Of a DNA stretch of 64,000 nucleotides, positions 8,547-16,572 are shown one piece after another. Both the position numbers and the translations under genes were made by a program. Where the stretch lies: assembly GCA_949300145.1 (NCBI GenBank), contig CASGDA010000005.1, forward strand, positions 62,001 through 126,000. Reading direction: 5' to 3'. Under the pieces are notes generated by a model that was not told the DNA's origin, made no database searches, and worked only from the letters and a program-made list of their open reading frames with translations. Origin of the DNA: an uncultured Treponema sp. (lineage in GTDB: Bacteria > Spirochaetota > Spirochaetia > Treponematales > Treponemataceae). Position 1 is the stretch's first letter; each line of letters begins with the position of its first letter.

Positions 8547-9021
8547 TACTATTCAGCCTGAAAAGCCTCAGGAATTCTTTTGTGGTTCCGAATTGAACCG
8601 GCTTTCCAGGAATATCCTTCTTCCCCACCTCTTTTATGAGGTCCCTTTCCATTAAAAGCCTTATCATATTATCAGGCGAGGCTCCGCGGATTGCCTCAAT
8701 TTCCGCGCGGGTTATTGGCTGTGAATAAGCGATGATTGACAAGGTTTCCATAGCCGCACGGGAAAGCCTTCCCTCCGATTTTTTACCGTATCTGTCCTTA
8801 AGGGATTCCCATAAATCCTTTTTCGGGCAGACCATCCATCCGCCGGAAATATGAAGGAGTTCCAACCCGAAATCAGCCGCTTCACAGCGGTTTTTCAGAT
8901 TTTCCAAAGCAATAAGCACAACATCCTTGGAAAATCCTGTCACACGTGCAATAAAATCTTCCGAAACAGGCTCGGTTTCCAAATAGAGAACAGCTTCTAC
9001 CAGAGCTGTTTCTTTTTCCAT
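8488..9021 (-). CDS. scpB: Segregation and condensation protein ScpB
   Basis: A 177-residue winged-helix kleisin-associated protein with the family pattern LVEAVLYLETEPVS and SRAAMETLSIIAYSQPITRAEIEAIRG. It joins ScpA and SMC in the condensin complex that compacts and separates chromosomes. The longer frame begins at 9048, but the ATG at 9021 has AAGGAG six bases upstream and starts MEKETALVEA, as expected. The scpA stop codon (9023-9025) lies between the ribosome-binding site and this start, so the two are coupled. Confidence 0.93.
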   Translation of the reverse strand: MEKETALVEAVLYLETEPVSEDFIARVTGFSKDVVLIALENLKNRCEAADFGLELLHISGGWMVCPKKDLWESLKDRYGKKSEGRLSRAAMETLSIIAYSQPITRAEIEAIRGASPDNMIRLLMERDLIKEVGKKDIPGKPVQFGTTKEFLRLFRLNSIADLPKLDEPESGRFELAR

Positions 9022-9022
9022 A

Positions 9023-9805
9023 CTATACTCCTTCATCGACATCAACAAAAGGCGGCTGCCATGGCTTTATCTTTATATCTCCGAACATACGGTTTTGCCA
9101 TATACTCGCTATCCTGAATTTCACAGCCTCCAAAACAGCCATAAAGGCGCAGACTATATCCATCAGATTACCTTTACGGATAATTAAATCCGTAAACATG
9201 CATTCTCCCTTTTCATCCAGCAATTCATTCATCAGGGTGAGCTTTTCGTTGACAGAGACTTCCTCGTAGAGGTCATATATAACCTGGGCATTATATTTGG
9301 AAATCAAGCTTGAAAAAGTCTTCATCAAATCCCATGTGTCAACCCGTTCCCAAAGATTGTCTTCTTCAAATGGAAGTGAACGCTGGAGCTTCTTACGTTC
9401 CAGAACCCACTCCGTCTCCGACTCTTTTTCAGTCATCAAATCAGAGAGCTTTTTATATTTTTGATATTCAATGAGCTGGTTTACAAGTTCTTCCCTTGGG
9501 TCGCCGATATCATCCCCGTCCGTTTCAATTTTTTCCACCGGCAGGAGCATCCTGCTTTTTATACAAAGCAATGTGGCGGCCAAAGCATAAAACTCAGTCA
9601 AATTATCCAAATCAGCCGGTATATAGTCAAGATATGCCAAATACTGCTCCGTGATGCTGGCGATGGGAATATCATAAATATTAACACCGTTTTCACGTAT
9701 TATCTGAAGCAATAAATCCAGAGAACCCTCAAAATTGTTCACCTTAAAATTAGCTGCCTTTTCGTTGGAAATATCCTGAACAGTAGCGGTGCCTGTCATT
9801 TCCAT
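9023..9805 (-). CDS. scpA: Segregation and condensation protein ScpA (kleisin)
   Basis: A 260-residue kleisin. The N-terminal region FKVNNFEGSLDLLLQIIRENGVNIYDIPIASITEQYL is the clearest ScpA signature (quoted in part: FEGSLDLLLQIIRE), followed by ATLLCIKSRMLLP. The C-terminal winged-helix end contains MDIVCAFMAVLEAVKFR. ScpA bridges the two SMC heads and recruits ScpB. The ATG at 9805 has GGAGG seven bases upstream and overlaps the end of folK by 10 bases. Confidence 0.94.
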   Translation of the reverse strand: MEMTGTATVQDISNEKAANFKVNNFEGSLDLLLQIIRENGVNIYDIPIASITEQYLAYLDYIPADLDNLTEFYALAATLLCIKSRMLLPVEKIETDGDDIGDPREELVNQLIEYQKYKKLSDLMTEKESETEWVLERKKLQRSLPFEEDNLWERVDTWDLMKTFSSLISKYNAQVIYDLYEEVSVNEKLTLMNELLDEKGECMFTDLIIRKGNLMDIVCAFMAVLEAVKFRIASIWQNRMFGDIKIKPWQPPFVDVDEGV

Positions 9806-10314
9806 ATTTTTTCCTCCAGTTTTCTAACCCCTTGGTCGGGCAAACGTTCCGCAATATTACGGAACAAGACTCCGCTCAAAGGATCGGCAGCATCCGGCAT
9901 AATTTCAAGTAGAGGAATGAGCACAAAAAGCCTTTTTTTCGCGGATTTGTGGGGAATTTCCAAATCAGGCTCTTTTTTTGAAAAGCACAGGTCCCCGAAA
10001 AGGATTATGTCAACATCCAGAGTCCTCGGACCTTTGTATATGCCGTTTATCCGGTCACGGCCGAATTCAGCCTCCACATTATGCACAAGAGAAAGAAGGC
10101 TCTCCGGGGAGGAGAAAAACCTGCCGGCAACAACCGCGTTATAAAAGTCAGGCTGCTCCTCATAATCCTGGGGAGCAGTCATATACAGGGAGGATACACG
10201 CATATCCCGGAGGAAAGATGAAATGAGTTTCAACGCACCGCGGATAATACCAACGGAATCACCCATATTCGAGCCCAAACCAAGAACTACTTCAGTGCCT
10301 GCATCCCCATTCAC
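9796..10314 (-). CDS. folK: Dihydropteridine pyrophosphokinase (HPPK)
   Basis: A 172-residue protein with the HPPK start LGLGSNMGDSVGIIRGAL and the signature GPRTLDVDIILFGD that holds the pterin and metal ions. It pyrophosphorylates 6-hydroxymethyl-dihydropterin in folate synthesis. The start is a GTG at 10314 with upstream GGGGTG. It sits between recA and scpA without other folate genes, so the rest of the pathway must lie elsewhere. The presence of folK argues against the most reduced treponemes such as T. pallidum, which to my knowledge lacks folate synthesis. Confidence 0.93.
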   Translation of the reverse strand: MNGDAGTEVVLGLGSNMGDSVGIIRGALKLISSFLRDMRVSSLYMTAPQDYEEQPDFYNAVVAGRFFSSPESLLSLVHNVEAEFGRDRINGIYKGPRTLDVDIILFGDLCFSKKEPDLEIPHKSAKKRLFVLIPLLEIMPDAADPLSGVLFRNIAERLPDQGVRKLEEKIWK

Positions 10315-10339
10315 ATTTCACCCCGTTATCCGTTATCAC

Positions 10340-11455
10340 CTAAAACAAATCTCCTCCGGCGGCCGGCGGTTCTTTGGGAACGGAAGCTTTTTTCTTTTCA
10401 TCCTTTACTTCATTCTTTATTTTTTGTCCGGGAAACAGCTGCTCACGCAACTGATTCATCAGAAGGGCGGCTGTCTCGGGATTTGTCTCAAGGAATTTCA
10501 CTGCATTCTCCCTGCCCTGACCTATTTTCTCTTCCTTATAAGCATACCATGCGCCCTTCTTGTCAACCAATTCATGTTTCACGGCACAATCCAGCAAACT
10601 GGCATAAGCGGAAATTCCCTTTCCGAAAATCACGTCAAGTTCAACCTTCCTGAAAGGAGGAGCCACTTTGTTTTTCACAACCTTAACCCGGACGCGGTTT
10701 CCCACTGCATTTTCCTCACCCCTATCGATTGTCTCGAATTTGCGTACTTCGAGCCTTATCGACGAGTAAAATTTCAATGCATTTCCACCGGTAGTCGTTT
10801 CGGGGTTACCGAACATGATGCCGATTTTCATGCGGATTTGGTTTATGAATACAATTATACATTTCGACTTGCCGATTATGGCGGTGAGTTTCCTCAAAGC
10901 CTGGCTCATAAGCCTGGCCTGAAGCCCCATATGGGAGTCACCCATGTCACCTTCTATTTCCGCCTGGGGTGTCAGGGCGGCGACGGAGTCAACAATGATA
11001 ATGTCCACAGCGCCGGAACGCACAAGGCTCTCCGCAATTTCGAGGGCCTGTTCACCTGTATCAGGCTGGGAAACCCACAAGTCGTCTATATTGACGCCCA
11101 GGTTTTTCGCATACTGGGGGTCCAACGCATGCTCAGCGTCTATAAAAGCCGCGATGCCTCCGAGCTTCTGGGCTTCGGCAACAGCGTGAAGAGCGAGCGT
11201 GGTTTTACCGGAAGATTCCGGACCGTAAATTTCGATAATCCTTCCACGTGGATAACCTCCGATACCCAGAGCTTCATCCAAAAGGATACTTCCGGACGGA
11301 ATAACGTCAATTCCTGAAACATCGGCGTTCGTTCCGAGTTTCATCAAAGAACCCTGTCCGAACTGTTTTTCAATCTGGAGCCGGGCCGCCTCGAGAGCCT
11401 TCAGCTTCTCGGTCATGTCGGCATCCTGTTTTAATTCTGTCATCATTTTCGCCAC
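10340..11455 (-). CDS. recA: Recombinase RecA
   Basis: A 371-residue RecA. It carries the Walker [20 protein letters not shown], Walker B segment [13 protein letters not shown], loop L1/L2 region [15 protein letters not shown] and [19 protein letters not shown], and a charged lysine/proline-rich tail. It carries out strand exchange and, where LexA exists, triggers the SOS response. The GTG start at 11455 follows GGGAGGGGAAAG. The upstream gap of 79 bases holds a 21-bp palindrome and an extended -10 element. Divergence from neighbours is not apparent. Confidence 0.97.
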   Translation of the reverse strand: MAKMMTELKQDADMTEKLKALEAARLQIEKQFGQGSLMKLGTNADVSGIDVIPSGSILLDEALGIGGYPRGRIIEIYGPESSGKTTLALHAVAEAQKLGGIAAFIDAEHALDPQYAKNLGVNIDDLWVSQPDTGEQALEIAESLVRSGAVDIIIVDSVAALTPQAEIEGDMGDSHMGLQARLMSQALRKLTAIIGKSKCIIVFINQIRMKIGIMFGNPETTTGGNALKFYSSIRLEVRKFETIDRGEENAVGNRVRVKVVKNKVAPPFRKVELDVIFGKGISAYASLLDCAVKHELVDKKGAWYAYKEEKIGQGRENAVKFLETNPETAALLMNQLREQLFPGQKIKNEVKDEKKKASVPKEPPAAGGDLF

Positions 11456-11475
11456 CTTTCCCCTCCCATTATTAA

Positions 11476-11481
11476 TTTATA
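11476..11481 (-). promoter_or_regulatory. recA: Possible extended -10 element of recA
   Basis: On the minus strand the sequence reads TGCTATAAA, an extended -10 (TG, one base, TATAAA) about 21 bases before the GTG start of recA. No good -35 lies 17 bases upstream. An alternative promoter is TTGAAA, 16 bases, TATACA at about 11511-11538, which would overlap the palindrome at 11509-11529. Weak call. Confidence 0.35.
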
Positions 11482-11508
11482 GCAGCAAAATTGCATGGTG
11501 CATTCATT

Positions 11509-11529
11509 TTTGTATAAATTATATACAAA
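11509..11529. promoter_or_regulatory. 21-bp palindrome upstream of recA, possible operator
   Basis: TTTGTATA, five bases, TATACAAA: a perfect 8-bp inverted repeat about 55-75 bases upstream of the recA start. Such a site in front of recA suggests a damage-response operator. Leptospira LexA1 is reported to bind a TTTG...CAAA palindrome, although with a 5-base gap rather than the 13 bases here. The same 8-bp arms recur in the palindrome at 63495-63536. Confidence 0.5.
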
Positions 11530-11534
11530 TAATT

Positions 11535-12674
11535 TCAATCTGTCTCCGCAGGAAGGTTCCCCTGTGTTTTATTTCCCTGGCTTCCGATTTCCGGATGCAC
11601 GGTCTGAAAAATTGAATTCCCGTTTATGAATACAGACCCGCCGGATTTTTTTATCTGTCCAAGCAGCTCGAAAGGCTGTTCCTGATCAAAAGACAATGCC
11701 CTTGGAAAATGAACCCTCACAACGCCTTCAAGATCCGAATTCCTGTCATAGCCGACAAGAAAATTGAAATCAGTACTGTTGTCTGTCCTGACGATATTTG
11801 TTGCCATTCCCTTCCAGACAACCCAGCAATTAAGGTAAAGGACGGGCTCCGCCCTCACCTGCGAATAGGAGTAATTGTCTTTAATCGTGTCGAATCCCGG
11901 CTCGGACAAATAATCCATAAGCATCATGACTTTTTTCCGGACGGAAGCAGAGGCGTTTGAATTTAAAAGACGGTTTATTTCAACCTGCGCCGCATTGTCC
12001 CTGTATTGGTTGAAATAAGATTTTATGGATTCATAGGAATCCAGAATCTGCCTGGATGTCAGGATATAACTGTAGGAACCGCCGGTTTCCGTGGGATTTT
12101 TCTTTTCTTCCAGAGTAAGGGTGAAAGAGGACAAATCAGCCCGCTCGGAATAAACCCGGTTTGATTTGCCTATAAAGAATGAACCCGCGGCCACGAGCAG
12201 TAAAAACGCCGTCAGAACGCCTAAAAATACCGGCGGTGAAGATTTTTTCAGAACGGGATAAAACCTGACGATTTTTCCGCTTTCAATCAGCCGGGAGACA
12301 TCCTCATCATCCGCCCAGCGCAAAAAGTTAAGGGCCTTTTTCGCCTTGGGGTGGGAAGGTTCCTGTCTCAGGGCGTCAAGATAATAACTGCACGCTTCCG
12401 CCGTCTTTCCCTGCCGAAGATAAACGGCCGCCTGTCCCACCATAAGATCTGCATCACGCATCCTGATTTTTCTCGCCCTGTCAAAATAGGACGAAGCACC
12501 GCCCGTATCTCCCGTATAAAGGCAGGAAAGAGCCAGAATAAAATAAAAATTGAATGAATTCTTGTAAGTGGAACTGTCAAAATCCAGTGCGACTGGTTCC
12601 AGAAGGGAAATGACATCACCATAACGTTTGCGGAAAAATAACTTTTTTGCGCGTTCCAGTATATCTTTAGCCAT
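11535..12674 (-). CDS. TPR protein with one membrane helix, unknown function
   Basis: A 379-residue protein with cytoplasmic tetratricopeptide-like repeats at about residues 1-130 (ALSCLYTGDTGGASSYFDRA; YLRQGKTAEACSYYLDALRQ), a transmembrane helix at about 148-168 (PPVFLGVLTAFLLLVAAG) and a roughly 200-residue extracytoplasmic domain ending in a Gln/Asn-rich tail. The C-terminal part (VVWKGMATNIVR...VRVHFP...LLGQI) has the beta-strand rhythm of an OB-type fold, but that is a guess. It is the last gene of the rpe cluster, 60 bases after the exported protein and just before recA. Confidence 0.72.
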   Translation of the reverse strand: MAKDILERAKKLFFRKRYGDVISLLEPVALDFDSSTYKNSFNFYFILALSCLYTGDTGGASSYFDRARKIRMRDADLMVGQAAVYLRQGKTAEACSYYLDALRQEPSHPKAKKALNFLRWADDEDVSRLIESGKIVRFYPVLKKSSPPVFLGVLTAFLLLVAAGSFFIGKSNRVYSERADLSSFTLTLEEKKNPTETGGSYSYILTSRQILDSYESIKSYFNQYRDNAAQVEINRLLNSNASASVRKKVMMLMDYLSEPGFDTIKDNYSYSQVRAEPVLYLNCWVVWKGMATNIVRTDNSTDFNFLVGYDRNSDLEGVVRVHFPRALSFDQEQPFELLGQIKKSGGSVFINGNSIFQTVHPEIGSQGNKTQGNLPAETD

Positions 12675-12733
12675 CTAGACCGCCGGAGAATCATGTTCCA
12701 TGGTCAAAAAAACGCAGGACCTATGTTTTTCTT

Positions 12734-13861
12734 TCATTCTTCTTCCAAAATAATATCCAGAATTCTATTCAGCTCAGCTATTTCAGAAGGAGTCACGGAA
12801 GAATCCCCCGCTTCTATTTGATTAAGCCGTTCCGAAACCCGCAAATACAGGCTGCGTTTTTCCTCAAAAGAAAGACCTGAATAAAAATCAACCTCTTCAT
12901 GCAAACCGATATTTTCAGTATCAGATGAATCATCATCAGATGCAGGGATAAAATCCAGCGGGGAACCGTAATCCATCGCGGAAAGAGCGACTTTCACGGA
13001 AAAAACTTCCCTGTGGGCAAGCTTCACCTCAGGCCAGGTGAAAAGGAGCGCAGAATCATTGGGCGCATACACAGTACTGAAAGCCCGCCCCTCCACACAG
13101 ACGGAAGAAGCTTTTTCAGTATTGGTGAGAAGCGCATCACATCTGTTCCAGTTCGCAATGTACACCGATTCGGGCTTACCGACATCCATTCCGGCCAAAA
13201 CAAAGGCGCAGGATCTTTTTCCGTTGGAGGAAAAAAGAACCCTGTCAGACTCTCCGGGAGTCAGGATGGTTTCCGCCGTTATTTTCCTTCCCGTATCCGT
13301 AATAAAATGCTCGGGATTGGAAACAGAACCGGTTTCGCCCAGCATTGTATCAAAAAGAGCCCGGCAGGAGAAATCATTTGCTTTTCCGGATGTATTTTCA
13401 ACGGAATTTTCTATAATCAGAAAAACCTCCTCATTTTCGGAGGAAGTGTTTTTTGAAAAGTAAAATTTCTGCCTCACCTGGAATTCGTCAGAAGGGGTAA
13501 AAATGAAGACCCCGGAGCTTCCTCCGTCCGAAATTTCAAAGCCTATGGACCGGAAAAGTTTTCTCTCCAGCGGGAAAACTTTTTTGCCGGCGCTGACGGC
13601 GAATTTCGTGCCGGCACCGTAATTACGGGTGTCCAAAATGGGCTCGTACTTGTCCTTCCCTATTTCCGAAAGCTTATACAAAGCGAAAGTACCGGTTTCC
13701 TTATGCAACACAACCTTCATATTCCCGGAGCGTATTTCAAAATCCCTTTGACTTTCTGCAGTGACTGAAAAAACGGGAATACACATCAGGAGGAAGCAAG
13801 CGGCCCATACAAACCCATATGGGGAGATCTGTCTAAAATTGAATATATCCTTAATATTCAC
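12734..13861 (-). CDS. Exported protein of unknown function
   Basis: A 375-residue protein with a signal-peptide-like segment at about residues 15-35 (FVWAACFLLMCIPVFSVTA). The mature region is predominantly beta-rich (repeated short hydrophobic/charged alternation such as MKVVLHKETGTFALYKL). The C-terminus is a helical acidic tail (RLNQIEAGD...ILDIILEEE). No family is recognised. It lies two bases after a periplasmic TPR gene and ahead of another TPR gene, so the three probably form one exported complex or pathway. Expected location is the periplasm. Confidence 0.65.
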   Translation of the reverse strand: MNIKDIFNFRQISPYGFVWAACFLLMCIPVFSVTAESQRDFEIRSGNMKVVLHKETGTFALYKLSEIGKDKYEPILDTRNYGAGTKFAVSAGKKVFPLERKLFRSIGFEISDGGSSGVFIFTPSDEFQVRQKFYFSKNTSSENEEVFLIIENSVENTSGKANDFSCRALFDTMLGETGSVSNPEHFITDTGRKITAETILTPGESDRVLFSSNGKRSCAFVLAGMDVGKPESVYIANWNRCDALLTNTEKASSVCVEGRAFSTVYAPNDSALLFTWPEVKLAHREVFSVKVALSAMDYGSPLDFIPASDDDSSDTENIGLHEEVDFYSGLSFEEKRSLYLRVSERLNQIEAGDSSVTPSEIAELNRILDIILEEE

Positions 13862-13863
13862 TT

Positions 13864-14826
13864 TTACTCTCCATTTCCTGCGCTGTAAATAATCCTTGCC
13901 CGTTCCGCCCGTTTTTTCAAATCCTCCAAAGCCTGGTTTTTAATTTCCATGTTCCGTGACTCCAGAGCCGCGTTTTCTTCGGTACGGGCGGATTCGGGAA
14001 TCGGCACACCAGCCACAACAAGAGCCGACAGAAGATCCGCGTTCTGGGCTTCCAGTCTGGCGGCTTCATTCAAAAGCTCCGCGTTCCTGCGCTTTTCTTC
14101 GTTCAGGGCGCTCTCCAAATCGGCGAGACGGGTGTCCTTCATCATGTCAGATATCCTCTTTTGATAAGAAGTGACAGCCTGCTCGTAAGTACGTTCACGG
14201 CGCTGGTAATCCTCCACAATCCTCAGGGCTTCTTCGTGGCTTATTTTCAGCATGGATAAAAGGGTGTCCTCATCAGAAGCCTGATCAATCAGGGCAATCC
14301 TGTAGACGGACGGCTCCCTTTTGACACTCTGCGGCCAGGTATCCGCCAAATACATATATATATTCCTTGCCTCTTCATATCTTCCGCAAGCGAAAAGGGT
14401 TTCCCCAATCCAATAATAGGCGGAAGGCACCATTTTATGGTCCGGATAGGAGGTTATAAAACTATGAAGGGTCTGCACAGCCTCATCATAGGACTTTGTC
14501 AAAAACAGAAGCCTGCCTTTCTGGTAAAGGACATCGGCCGCCCTTTTATCCTCCGAAAATGAAAGAATAAACCTGTCGATATCCTCCAGGGCCATTTTGT
14601 TTTCCCCGGCGGAAATTTCAGACATCAGGAGCCAGTACCAGGGTTCGGCGGAACCGGGGGCCTTTTTAACAGCCTCGCGGAAAAGGGAAACAGCGGATGT
14701 CCAGTCGGAGCGGGCGTAGGCGTCCAAACCCTCAAGCAGGGGATCCCGGTCCGCGGCTCCTGCCAGAGACAATCCGGCAAACAAAAAAAACACCACCGAA
14801 AGAAATTTTACTGATTTATTCAATTT
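13864..14826 (-). CDS. Periplasmic TPR/coiled-coil protein
   Basis: A protein of about 320 residues with a signal peptide (KSVKFLSVVFFLFAGLSLAGAA) and several tetratricopeptide repeats, including AVQTLHSFITSYPDHKMVPSAYYWIGETLF, seen here as AYYWIGETLFACGRYEEA, then a long C-terminal coiled coil (about residues 210-315). The longest open frame starts at 14937, but the TTG at 14826 has GGAGG five bases upstream and begins directly with the signal peptide, so it is chosen; it overlaps the end of rpe by 11 bases. The layout resembles YbgF/CpoB proteins in reverse order (TPR first, coil last). Confidence 0.72.
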   Translation of the reverse strand, partial: KLNKSVKFLSVVFFLFAGLSLAGAADRDPLLEGLDAYARSDWTSAVSLFREAVKKAPGSAEPWYWLLMSEISAGENKMALEDIDRFILSFSEDKRAADVLYQKGRLLFLTKSYDEAVQTLHSFITSYPDHKMVPSAYYWIGETLFACGRYEEARNIYMYLADTWPQSVKREPSVYRIALIDQASDEDTLLSMLKISHEEALRIVEDYQRRERTYEQAVTSYQKRISDMMKDTRLADLESALNEEKRRNAELLNEAARLEAQNADLLSALVVAGVPIPESARTEENAALESRNMEIKNQALEDLKKRAERARIIYSAGNGE

Positions 14827-15523
14827 TGCCTCCACCGGATCCATTTTTACATGAAAAAGAGCCGCAGACCGGAGACGCCGGTCTTGATGAAACACTTTTC
14901 CCCAGGGAACCGTTAAAAAAAGCGGAGCCGGAGACAATCATATCAGCGCCGAATTCAAGGACCTGATTGAAATTCTCTCCATTCACTCCGCCGTCAACAG
15001 AAATTATATACTTAAAACCTGATTTTTCCCTCAGATTCCGCAAAGTCCTGATTTTTTCAAGACAGGAATATATCATTTTCTGCCCGCCGTAACCGGGATT
15101 TACAGTCATAACAAGAACCAAATCCAGCATATCCAGTATTTCCGTCAAAAAGGAAACAGGGGTTGAAGGCACGATACTTATGCCCGCCTTCATGCCGGCC
15201 GCATGAATCTGACCGATAAGCGAATGGACATGAACCGCCGCCTCATAATGAAAAGTCAGGTAATCGGCACCCGCTTCGGCGAACATGGGGATGAAATGCT
15301 CAGGATTTGACACCATGAGGTGGACATCGAATGGCAGTTTTGTTTTTTTTCTCAAGGCGGCCACCACAGGCGCACCGATGGTTATTTCAGGAACAAAATG
15401 CCCGTCCATGACATCTATGTGCACCATATCACCGCCGGCTTTTTCGATTAAGGAAAGAGCCCCGCCCATGTCCGAGAAATCACATGCCAAAATAGAAGGC
15501 GCCAACAGGAATTTTGTATCCAT
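14816..15523 (-). CDS. rpe: Ribulose-phosphate 3-epimerase
   Basis: A 235-residue TIM-barrel enzyme. It begins LLAPSILACDFSDMG and has the metal-binding VHIDVMDGHFVPEITIG, the VHLMVSNPE strand, VMTVNPGYGGQ and the C-terminal VDGGVN and DMIVSGSAFF phosphate-binding loop. It interconverts ribulose-5-phosphate and xylulose-5-phosphate in the pentose phosphate pathway. The last 15 residues are an unusual Gly/Ser-rich tail. No Shine-Dalgarno is visible before the ATG, and a candidate promoter would give only a handful of leader bases. Confidence 0.95.
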   Translation of the reverse strand: MDTKFLLAPSILACDFSDMGGALSLIEKAGGDMVHIDVMDGHFVPEITIGAPVVAALRKKTKLPFDVHLMVSNPEHFIPMFAEAGADYLTFHYEAAVHVHSLIGQIHAAGMKAGISIVPSTPVSFLTEILDMLDLVLVMTVNPGYGGQKMIYSCLEKIRTLRNLREKSGFKYIISVDGGVNGENFNQVLEFGADMIVSGSAFFNGSLGKSVSSRPASPVCGSFSCKNGSGGGKIE

Positions 15524-15535
15524 AACTGTGTCTAT

Positions 15536-15564
15536 ATAGTAACAAATGGAATCAAATCTGTAAA
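15536..15564 (-). promoter_or_regulatory. Candidate promoter for rpe
   Basis: Minus strand: TTTACA, 17 bases, TACTAT. The -10 is a weak match. Transcription would start about 6-8 bases before the rpe ATG, consistent with the absence of a ribosome-binding site. Confidence 0.35.
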
Positions 15565-15578
15565 TACAAACCTGTTAA

Positions 15579-15606
15579 TTGACTAAAAACAAGGAATGAG
15601 TATAAT
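15579..15606 (+). promoter_or_regulatory. Promoter for the TPR-greA-VWA operon
   Basis: TTGACT, 16 bases, TATAAT, a strong housekeeping-type promoter. The predicted transcription start is about 15613, only some 6 bases before the ATG at 15619. The promoter is divergent from rpe. Confidence 0.68.
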
Positions 15607-15618
15607 ATAATCAGCCTT

Positions 15619-16557
15619 ATGATATGTGAGCCTGTGCATGAATTACTGCAGCAAGTGTTGAATTTCCTCAAATCAGGAGAAATTGAGCAGGCATCCGCTG
15701 AACTGTCAGTGATTTTGCGGCAACATCTTGATGATCCTGAGGTTCTGTACGTTCTTGCAGGGGTGGATTTCTGGCTGGAAAAACTGGACTCTCTGGACAA
15801 AAAGGCGACAGCTTTTGAAAAGGGGGAGTTTTTAATTTCCCAATGGCGCTCTTTCATCCCTTTTATGCAGAAGAAGGGGGAAGACCGGGATGCGGTGCTT
15901 TACGCGCTCAAAAGATGCTCCTTTTCGATAGCCCTCAGGTTTTACCAGTCCCTTTACAAGGAAGAGGGAGGTTCCCAGGATCCGGAAGTGTACAGGAAAA
16001 TAGGGCTGTGTTACAAGGCTCTGGGTGATTATGAAAGGGCTCTCCGGCTGTTGGAACAGGCGAAGAACGGTAACATGGACTCCGCCCCTATTCTGGCGGA
16101 ACTTGCCGACTGTTATGCGTTATGCGGCGAAATGCGTTTTGCGAAGGTGCTTTTCAGGGAGGCTTTTTTCAAGGATGCAGGGAAAATCGAGCTGTATTTT
16201 CTGGAATCCGAAATTATACAGCGGCTTGTCAAACAAGTCGAGGACATGGGATACGAAGGCGGGGAAATTGCGGAATGGATTCCGGTATACGGGCTCCTTT
16301 ACGGGGTCTTCAACGTAAAAAGGGGTTTGAGCGCTTTGGAATTCGGGAAGCTCAAGCAGAGTGTTTTCTGGCTTGAGAACGAACTGAAAAGCGCTCCTGT
16401 GGAAAGGGCGTCCCTGCTTGTTCCAAGATTGATAAACCACTACTTTTGGTTGATTGACCATTATGTCAATACCGATGATGACAAGACAAAAATCAACGAG
16501 ATTTTGTTGAAAATAAAATTGCTGGATGAAAATGTATATGAAAAATACACAATGTAA
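15619..16557 (+). CDS. TPR protein upstream of greA
   Basis: A 312-residue, apparently cytoplasmic protein made of alpha-helical repeats. A clear tetratricopeptide repeat is IGLCYKALGDYERALRLLEQ, followed by LAELADCYALCGEMRFAKVL. There is no signal peptide or membrane helix. It lies 15 bases before the large GreA gene and so is very likely co-transcribed and possibly a partner of it, whose own N-terminal part is also helical. No ribosome-binding site is visible before the ATG, and the predicted promoter leaves almost no leader. Specific function unknown. Confidence 0.75.
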   Translation: MICEPVHELLQQVLNFLKSGEIEQASAELSVILRQHLDDPEVLYVLAGVDFWLEKLDSLDKKATAFEKGEFLISQWRSFIPFMQKKGEDRDAVLYALKRCSFSIALRFYQSLYKEEGGSQDPEVYRKIGLCYKALGDYERALRLLEQAKNGNMDSAPILAELADCYALCGEMRFAKVLFREAFFKDAGKIELYFLESEIIQRLVKQVEDMGYEGGEIAEWIPVYGLLYGVFNVKRGLSALEFGKLKQSVFWLENELKSAPVERASLLVPRLINHYFWLIDHYVNTDDDKTKINEILLKIKLLDENVYEKYTM

Positions 16558-16572
16558 ACGGCATCAGGAGAA

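Noticed and set aside
10223-11317. Long plus-strand open frame (364 residues) opposite recA
   Set aside because: It mirrors the codon pattern of recA on the other strand; recA is unambiguous.
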